Shown: positions 39,367-44,756 of the stretch, in pieces
Position numbering within the stretch: position 1 is the first letter of the stretch
Layout: each line of letters begins with the position of its first letter
NCBI RefSeq assembly: GCF_000188255.1
Contig: NZ_GL831080.1
Location: 943,506-988,261 of the forward strand
Direction of reading: 5' to 3'
DNA: 44,756 nt
DNA from: Actinobacillus ureae ATCC 25976
Lineage (GTDB): Bacteria; Pseudomonadota; Gammaproteobacteria; Enterobacterales; Pasteurellaceae
Translations under genes and position numbers: made by a program
The notes under the pieces: model-generated
The model's database searches: none
What the model was told of the DNA's origin: nothing
Seen by the model: only the letters and a program-made list of their open reading frames with translations

Positions 39367-39561
39367 ATTAAAAAGATAGGTTAAAAATATTTGGCAAATA
39401 TTAGCATAAAATTAGTCGGAATGAGAGTAATAAGTGGTGGGATTTTCCATATTTTTGCAAATTAGAGTAAAAAAATCACTATACAAAGGAGTTAGTGATA
39501 AAGTGTTCAGTTAATTTTTCTCGGCTTTTTATCGGACGAGATATTTTTCTTTTAAATTATA
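39367..39561. other. yejL-tetR divergent gap
   Basis: A 195-bp gap with no gene. It must carry the yejL promoter on the minus strand (an AT-rich TATGCT near 39404-39409 is possible) and the efflux-operon promoter on the plus strand (TATAAT at 39558-39563). Confidence 0.5.
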
Positions 39562-39593
39562 ATGAATAAATATAAAATGAACGACTGTTCATT
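39558..39593 (+). promoter_or_regulatory. Efflux operon -10 box and TetR operator
   Basis: TATAAT (39558-39563) is followed 12 bases later by AATGAAC-GACT-GTTCATT (39576-39593), a perfect 7-bp palindrome with a 4-base centre. TetR/AcrR-type repressors bind such sites. Placed at about +5 to +25, it would block its own operon, and the ligand-bound repressor would release it. Confidence 0.75.
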
Positions 39594-39615
39594 GGATTTA
39601 AATATGGGAGGTTTT

Positions 39616-40194
39616 ATGTCCAGACGAACTGATCCGAATGATATGATCAACCATATCTTATCGGCAACAGAGTTACTTGTAGCAAAGGAAGGCTTACAGA
39701 ATTTATCAATGCGCAAGATAGCAAAAGAAATTGGCGTGGCAGCCGGTACACTTTATTTATATTTTAGTACAAAAGATCAACTTTTAAGTCAGCTAGCCAA
39801 TCATATTTATGAACGCTATAGCTGCTATATCAACATTGATTTTGATCCGAACGAATCTCTCTTCAAGCAATATCGTCAAATGTGGGTTAGAAAGTGGCAA
39901 TTCTTGTCTGACAACCCCATGATTGCTATTCACCTGTCCCAATACCAAGCGATGCTTGGTTTCAGCGAAATTGTTTATAGAACAATTAATGATCCAGAAT
40001 TTATTTGGAACCGATTTGTTGACGAAGGTAAAAAGCAAGGTGTAATTGTCGATTTACCTAACGAGGTGTTGTATTACCTGAGTATGGGAACGGCAACAGA
40101 CATTGCGTATTTACAACAGGTCAAGAAAGACGTTGTTCCGGAAGAATATTTTGAGGAAATTATTTCACGTACTTGGAAAGCTATTACTTTCTAA
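39616..40194 (+). CDS. TetR-family repressor of the RND efflux operon
   Basis: This 192-residue regulator has an N-terminal TetR helix-turn-helix (residues 10-56, LSMRKIAKEIGVAAGTLYLY) and a helical ligand-binding domain. I place the start at ATG 39616, which has GGGAGG six bases upstream. An ATG at 39562 would add 18 residues encoded across the promoter and operator and is unlikely. It is first in the operon, 28 bp before the adaptor gene, so it most likely represses tetR-acrA-acrB through the palindrome at 39576-39593. Confidence 0.9.
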   Translation: MSRRTDPNDMINHILSATELLVAKEGLQNLSMRKIAKEIGVAAGTLYLYFSTKDQLLSQLANHIYERYSCYINIDFDPNESLFKQYRQMWVRKWQFLSDNPMIAIHLSQYQAMLGFSEIVYRTINDPEFIWNRFVDEGKKQGVIVDLPNEVLYYLSMGTATDIAYLQQVKKDVVPEEYFEEIISRTWKAITF

Positions 40195-40222
40195 ATTTAG
40201 TTAATTTGTCTATGGAGAATAT

Positions 40223-41428
40223 ATGACAGTAGAAAACCAAAAGCCCTCTCGTGGCAGAAAATTTTTAATTGTGACAACCTTAGCAGTGGTGCTGGTTGCC
40301 TTTGGTGGCGTTGCTGGAATGCAAAAATTTATTGCGGGGAAAAAAGCTGAAGCGGTAGCGAATATGCAGGAAACCGTAAGTGAAATTACTGCGATGAAAG
40401 TAGAGCCACAAGAGTGGACACCGAGCATTGCTGCTGTGGGATACATTCGTCCAAATCAAGGTGCTATGCTAAGTGCAGAAGCAACTGGTACAGTAACTCG
40501 AGTACATGTGCGCTCGGGTCAGCGTGTAAATAAAGGTGATTTATTGGTAGAGTTTGATAGTGCCGTTGAAGAGGCGACTTTACGCGCATCGCAAGCGCAA
40601 TTACCAAATGCAAAAGCAAATTACGATCGTTTCCGTAATTTAGTCGCATCAAATAGTGCATCGAAAGCTGAATTAGATAATGCGCAATCAACTTATAACC
40701 AATTACTTGCGAATATTGAGTCACTTAAAGCCTCTATCGGTCGCCGTAAAATTTACGCACCATTTAGCGGTATTGCCGGTATCGTTAATGTAAACGTAGG
40801 GCAATACATTCCAGCGGGTACAGAGATCGTGCGTGTTGAAGATCAAAGTGTCATGAAAGTTCGCTTTACTTTACCTCAAACTGATGTGCAAAAAATTAGT
40901 GTAGGCCAAAAAGTAACGGCAGTCATTGATGCGTTACCGGGTCAAACATTCCCAGCAAATATCGCAGCAATCGATCCTGCAGTGGATCATACAACCGGCT
41001 TAATTAATGTAGAAGCGGTGATTACAGAGAACCAAAATCTTCTTTTATCAGGTATGTTTGCTCGTCTGAATGTGGCATTACCGACCGAGAAACAGCAAAT
41101 TGTTGTACCACAAATTGCAGTGACATACACAATGTATGGTGAAACACTTTATGTGTTACAACCGCTTTCTGACGAAGATAAGCAATTAGTTGCAAAAATG
41201 GCAGAGCAAAATCCGAAATTAGATGTGAATAGAATGTATCACGCAAAACAAGTTGAAGTAAAAACATTAGACCGTAGCGGTATTTATGCACAATTAGCTA
41301 AAGGAGCGAAAGCCGGCGATTTAATTGTGACCGGAGGGTTCCAACGTTTAAGTAATAACGCACTTGTGATTGTTTCTGAACAAGAGGCGGTAGGTGTTAC
41401 TCAACCTGCTAAAGAAAGTAGACTTTAA
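40223..41428 (+). CDS. acrA: RND efflux periplasmic adaptor (AcrA-like)
   Basis: This membrane-fusion protein links an inner-membrane RND pump to an outer-membrane channel. The product is 401 residues. It has one N-terminal membrane anchor (about residues 15-34, IVTTLAVVLVAFGGVAGM) and no lipobox, so it is anchored by the helix, unlike lipidated E. coli AcrA. A lipoyl half-motif (ATGTVTRVHVRSGQRVNKGD, about 85-104), an alpha-hairpin, and the second half (IYAPFSGIAGIVNVNVGQYI) follow. GGAGA lies upstream of the ATG. It is 12 bp before the pump gene. No outer-membrane TolC-type gene is in the window. Confidence 0.92.
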   Translation: MTVENQKPSRGRKFLIVTTLAVVLVAFGGVAGMQKFIAGKKAEAVANMQETVSEITAMKVEPQEWTPSIAAVGYIRPNQGAMLSAEATGTVTRVHVRSGQRVNKGDLLVEFDSAVEEATLRASQAQLPNAKANYDRFRNLVASNSASKAELDNAQSTYNQLLANIESLKASIGRRKIYAPFSGIAGIVNVNVGQYIPAGTEIVRVEDQSVMKVRFTLPQTDVQKISVGQKVTAVIDALPGQTFPANIAAIDPAVDHTTGLINVEAVITENQNLLLSGMFARLNVALPTEKQQIVVPQIAVTYTMYGETLYVLQPLSDEDKQLVAKMAEQNPKLDVNRMYHAKQVEVKTLDRSGIYAQLAKGAKAGDLIVTGGFQRLSNNALVIVSEQEAVGVTQPAKESRL

Positions 41429-41440
41429 TTGAGGTAATCA

Positions 41441-44400
41441 ATGAAATTTACTGATATTTTTATTAAACGTCCGGTACTTGCTGTTTGTATTAGTTTGCTG
41501 ATTACTATTTTAGGTTTGCAATCTATCAATAAACTTCAAGTTCGCGAATATCCTGAAATGACGATTTCGATCGTAACTGTTAACGTTAACTACTCAGGTG
41601 CAGATGCAAGCTTGATGCAAGCGTTGGTAACTTCTCAAATCGAAGAGGCGGTAGCGCAAGCGGATAATATCGACTATGTAACTTCTTCAAGTAGTCCGAG
41701 TACATCTACTACCACGATTAAGATGAAGTTAAATACTAATCCACAAATGGCGTTAGCGGATATTTCTGCGAAGGTGAATGCAATTCGTGCAAATTTACCA
41801 AGTGGGATCGATGACCCGTCTATCAGCGTATCATCAGGTTCAAATGATGCGTTAATGTATATTCGTTTTGTGTCGGATGAATTAAATCCTTCACAAATTA
41901 CCGACTATATTAACCGTGTGGTAAAACCACAATTCTTTACAGTAAACGGTGTTTCAAGCGTAGATATTTTTGGTGCGGCAACTTTCGGTTTACGCATTTG
42001 GTTAGATCCGGAAAAAATGGCGGGTAATAACCTTTCCGGTGCGGCTGTATTATCAGCACTAAGAGCAAATAACTTAAATACTGCGGCAGGTAATGCGAAC
42101 GGTTACTATACTGTTTATAAAAACAAAGTGGAATCAAGTACGCCGTCGGTTGAAGAGTTAGAAAACGTTACGATTTCAACAACATCAGATGGTCGTATTG
42201 TTAAACTTAAAGATATTGCAAAGGTTGAGTTAGATAAATACCAAGATGCATCTCGAGTAGTTGCAGATGGCAAAGAAGCAGTTGTATTAGCAGTGAGTGC
42301 TGCAACGACAGCAAACTCATTGACCGTAGCGAAAGACATTTATCCCGTATTTGAATTAATTACTAAAAACTTACCGTCATCAATGAGCGGTCAGATTTTA
42401 TATGACAAAACTATTGCAATTAATAGCTCTATTAATGAAGTAATTAAGACTATTGGTGAAGCCACTGTCATCGTATTAGTGGTAATTATCCTATTCTTAG
42501 GTTCATTACGTGCGATGATTGTGCCAATTATCACCATTCCGATCTCATTGATCGGGGTATTATTTTTACTTCAGATGTTTGGTTTCTCAATCAATCTATT
42601 GACTCTATTAGCATTAGTACTTGCAATCGGGTTAGTGGTGGATGATGCGATCGTTGTTCTTGAAAACGTAGAACGTCATGTTAAAGAAGGCAAATCGCCG
42701 TTTGATGCGGCTATTATTGGTACGCGAGAGATTGCTATTCCAGTTATTTCGATGACGATTACACTTGGGGCAGTATATTCTCCAATGGCGTTAATGGATG
42801 GTGTAACCGGCTCTTTATTTAAAGAGTTCGCATTAACCTTAGCTGGTGCGGTATTTATTTCAGGTATCGCTGCATTGACGTTATCACCGATGATGTCTAG
42901 CCGAGTATTAAAAGAGCACAATGAAGATCACGAAAGTCGTTTCTCAAAATGTATCAATGCGATGTTAGACAAAATGACCAGCTGCTACACCAATATGCTG
43001 AGAGGTGTGATGGCGATGCGTTGGTTTGTATTGATTTTTGCATTGGGAATTTTTGCTGTATTACCGACATTATTAACATCACTTTCAAGTGAAGTCGCAC
43101 CGACAGAAGACCGTGGCTTCGTGGTTGGTATCGGTAATGGTCCGTCAAACACTAACTTAGATTATACGCAAGCTGCGACAGAGAAGTTTAATGAAGAGGT
43201 AGGTAAAATACCGGAAGTAGCATCAATGATGACTGTATCCGGGTTTAATGGTGCAAATAGTGCATTATCAATTATCTCATTAAAGGATTGGAATGATCGT
43301 GAACGTGAACGAGCACCAATTTCAGCAGACGTTTCTGCAATTGCTAAAAATGTTGTCGGGATGGATATTAATGCGATTTCATTCCCAGAAATTTCAACCG
43401 GTGAAAACGGTTTACCGTTCTCATTAGTGATTACTACCGCAGATAACTATACTAAGTTAGCCGATGTGGCAACTCAGTTCCTGAAAAAAGCGCAAGCTTC
43501 AGGTCAATTCTTTTTCTCGAGTCTTGATTTGAAATTTGATACGGTAACGATGAAATGGAAATTTGATCGTGAGAAAATGGGAACTTATGGCGTAACGATG
43601 CAACAAGTGAGTGGTACGTTAGGTGCGTACTTATCTGGTGCGATTATTACACGTGTGGATATTGATTCTCGTGCGTATCCGATTGTATCGCAAGCTATCC
43701 GTAAAGATCGTTTAAATCCACAAGATTTAGTAAATTACTATGTTACAACGGCAAGTGGTGAATCGGTTCCATTAAGCTCATTTGTGACACTTGAACTTTC
43801 GACAGAACCATCAGCATTACCTCGTATGAACCAATTAAATTCAGCAACCATTTCGGGCGTAGTATCAAGCTCGATTGGTGATGCGGTAAATTGGGCGAAA
43901 GATGAGTTGGATCGCAGCTTACCTAAAGGATATCAATACGACTTTAAATCTGAAGCTCGTCAGTATGTTCAAGAAGGTAATGCAATGGCGATGACCTTTG
44001 CCTTAGCGGTAATTATTATTTACCTCGTACTTGCGATTCAGTTTGAATCTTGGCGTGATCCTATGGTAATTCTAGTTTCTGTACCATTAGCATTAAGTGG
44101 TGCATTGCTAGTACTTAATTTGCTTGGCATTGCAGGTGTTGCCGGCGCAACTTTGAATATTTATTCACAAGTTGGCTTAGTGACATTAGTCGGTTTAATT
44201 ACGAAGCATGGTATCTTAATGTGTGAAGTTGCAAAAGAAGAGCAGTTAAACAATGGTTTATCTCGCTTTGATGCAATTGTTCACTCAGCGACGATTCGTT
44301 TACGTCCTATTATGATGACAACCGCAGCAATGGTTGCAGGTTTGATTCCATTATTATTTGCGGTAGGAGCAGGTGCGATTGCTCGTTTTAGTATGGGTAT

Positions 44401-44557
44401 GGTAATTGTTGCTGGTTTGAGTATCGGTACATTATTTACCTTATTCGTTCTGCCGGTAATTTATACATTCTTAGGCGAATCACACAAACCGCTACGCGAG
44501 TTTGATGAAGAAAAGTATACTAAAGAAGTAGAAAAAATTGAACACGCAAATGCGTAA
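41441..44557 (+). CDS. acrB: RND multidrug efflux pump (AcrB-like, HAE1 family)
   Basis: This is a proton-driven inner-membrane pump of 1038 residues (AcrB 1049). The twelve helices flank two large periplasmic loops. The proton-relay residues are present: Asp401-Asp402 (GLVVDDAIVV) and Lys922 (LITKHGILM). TM1 is IKRPVLAVCISLLITILGLQ. It acts with the upstream adaptor and a TolC-like channel encoded elsewhere to export drugs, dyes or bile-type compounds. GAGG precedes the ATG. An IS end begins about 22 bp after the stop; its hairpin may terminate the transcript. Confidence 0.95.
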   Translation: MKFTDIFIKRPVLAVCISLLITILGLQSINKLQVREYPEMTISIVTVNVNYSGADASLMQALVTSQIEEAVAQADNIDYVTSSSSPSTSTTTIKMKLNTNPQMALADISAKVNAIRANLPSGIDDPSISVSSGSNDALMYIRFVSDELNPSQITDYINRVVKPQFFTVNGVSSVDIFGAATFGLRIWLDPEKMAGNNLSGAAVLSALRANNLNTAAGNANGYYTVYKNKVESSTPSVEELENVTISTTSDGRIVKLKDIAKVELDKYQDASRVVADGKEAVVLAVSAATTANSLTVAKDIYPVFELITKNLPSSMSGQILYDKTIAINSSINEVIKTIGEATVIVLVVIILFLGSLRAMIVPIITIPISLIGVLFLLQMFGFSINLLTLLALVLAIGLVVDDAIVVLENVERHVKEGKSPFDAAIIGTREIAIPVISMTITLGAVYSPMALMDGVTGSLFKEFALTLAGAVFISGIAALTLSPMMSSRVLKEHNEDHESRFSKCINAMLDKMTSCYTNMLRGVMAMRWFVLIFALGIFAVLPTLLTSLSSEVAPTEDRGFVVGIGNGPSNTNLDYTQAATEKFNEEVGKIPEVASMMTVSGFNGANSALSIISLKDWNDRERERAPISADVSAIAKNVVGMDINAISFPEISTGENGLPFSLVITTADNYTKLADVATQFLKKAQASGQFFFSSLDLKFDTVTMKWKFDREKMGTYGVTMQQVSGTLGAYLSGAIITRVDIDSRAYPIVSQAIRKDRLNPQDLVNYYVTTASGESVPLSSFVTLELSTEPSALPRMNQLNSATISGVVSSSIGDAVNWAKDELDRSLPKGYQYDFKSEARQYVQEGNAMAMTFALAVIIIYLVLAIQFESWRDPMVILVSVPLALSGALLVLNLLGIAGVAGATLNIYSQVGLVTLVGLITKHGILMCEVAKEEQLNNGLSRFDAIVHSATIRLRPIMMTTAAMVAGLIPLLFAVGAGAIARFSMGMVIVAGLSIGTLFTLFVLPVIYTFLGESHKPLREFDEEKYTKEVEKIEHANA

Positions 44558-44582
44558 TTAATTAGGAGCGCCGTCCATTGTG

Positions 44583-44637
44583 ATCTGCACCCCAAAAGTT
44601 GGACTAACCATCCAACGGATTAAGGTGCAGATTTTTT
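44583..44637 (+). terminator. Branched hairpin with T-run at the IS end
   Basis: ATCTGCACC (44583-44591) pairs perfectly with GGTGCAGAT (44624-44632), with an inner hairpin GTTGGA/TCCAAC (44598-44603 with 44611-44616). Six T residues (44632-44637) follow, then the transposase ATG. It would stop readthrough from acrB into the transposase gene and could also serve as the acrB terminator. Confidence 0.75.
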
Positions 44638-44756
44638 ATGACTAAATATAACTCGCTATTCAAACAACAAGTCATCGAGTTTTATCATTCAAAATGACAA
44701 AAACCGTTTATTCACTCAACGACATTTTCAATTATTCAAGAAAACCTTAATTCGGT
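44638..44756 (+). pseudogene. IS3-family OrfA-like transposase fragment, frameshifted
   Basis: ATG 44638 encodes MTKYNSLFKQQVIEFYHSK and then stops at TGA 44695-44697. In the +1 frame the text continues as NDKNRLFTQRHFQLFKKT, the usual helix-turn-helix of IS3-type OrfA, so one base was gained or lost around 44685-44692. The rest lies beyond the window. The element may be defective, although programmed frameshifting in this family normally occurs later, at the OrfA-OrfB junction. Confidence 0.65.

Larger units (their letters stand above)
44579..44756 (+). mobile_element. Left end of an IS3-family (IS150-like) insertion sequence
   Basis: The sequence after acrB starts TGTGATCTGCACCCCAAAAG, resembling IS150-group ends (TG...CACCCCAAAAAGTTGGAC). 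A transposase OrfA-like reading follows from ATG 44638. The element runs beyond the window, so its right end, target duplication and type are unseen. The exact first base (44579 or 44581) is uncertain. Confidence 0.7.

Noticed and set aside
39562-39615. TetR-type repressor starting at ATG 39562
   Set aside because: The added 18 residues would be translated across the promoter and operator and lack a ribosome site; ATG 39616 has GGGAGG.

Overview
The window is a chromosomal segment of a Pasteurellaceae bacterium of the Actinobacillus pleuropneumoniae type. Three things point there: the DNA-uptake 9-mer ACAAGCGGT recurs throughout, often as inverted pairs between genes; housekeeping genes match gamma-proteobacterial families (RpsB, Tsf, PyrH, Frr, Pnp-NlpI-DeaD, ParC, MukFEB, YejL/YejM); and the AfuA/AfuB-like and PdxST genes are typical of this group. 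Species assignment is inference, since no database search was possible.

Layout: (1) 1-2671, a decayed AfuABC-like ABC transporter: binding-protein pseudogene, fused-permease pseudogene with a large internal deletion, and no ATPase gene. (2) 2842-6929, a probably Fur-controlled TonB-dependent receptor followed by a YddA/SbmA-type ABC protein, both intact. (3) 7000-12122, rpsB-tsf and pyrH-frr, separated by an opposing, twice-frameshifted phosphoethanolamine-transferase-like gene. (4) 12153-15103, a MocR/PdxR-type regulator divergent from pdxS-pdxT (PLP synthesis). (5) 15175-20977, tadA, then pnp-nlpI-deaD on the minus strand, with a striking inverted repeat in the pnp leader. (6) 21258-30278, parC directly followed by mukF-mukE-mukB. 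(7) 30354-31529, a SotB-like MFS efflux protein. (8) 31583-37305, an unusual locus: aconitase B (amber stop), a GntR/UTRA regulator, a DASS-type anion transporter (two internal deletions) and a PrpF-like isomerase (two frameshifts). (9) 37413-39366, yejL-yejM (LPS homeostasis). (10) 39576-44557, a TetR-acrA-acrB-like RND efflux operon with a clear palindromic operator. (11) 44579-end, the left end of an IS3-family-like insertion sequence.

The best candidate for a little-described system is the GntR-AcnB-DASS-PrpF locus. Combined, these families would import a tricarboxylate such as trans-aconitate, isomerise it to cis-aconitate and hydrate it. The regulator is intact while all three working genes carry independent lesions, so the locus looks like a lost pathway in this strain. 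Six of about 28 genes are broken while very long genes nearby (mukB, acrB, parC) are intact, which argues for real gene decay rather than poor sequence quality. No tRNA, rRNA or CRISPR array was seen.
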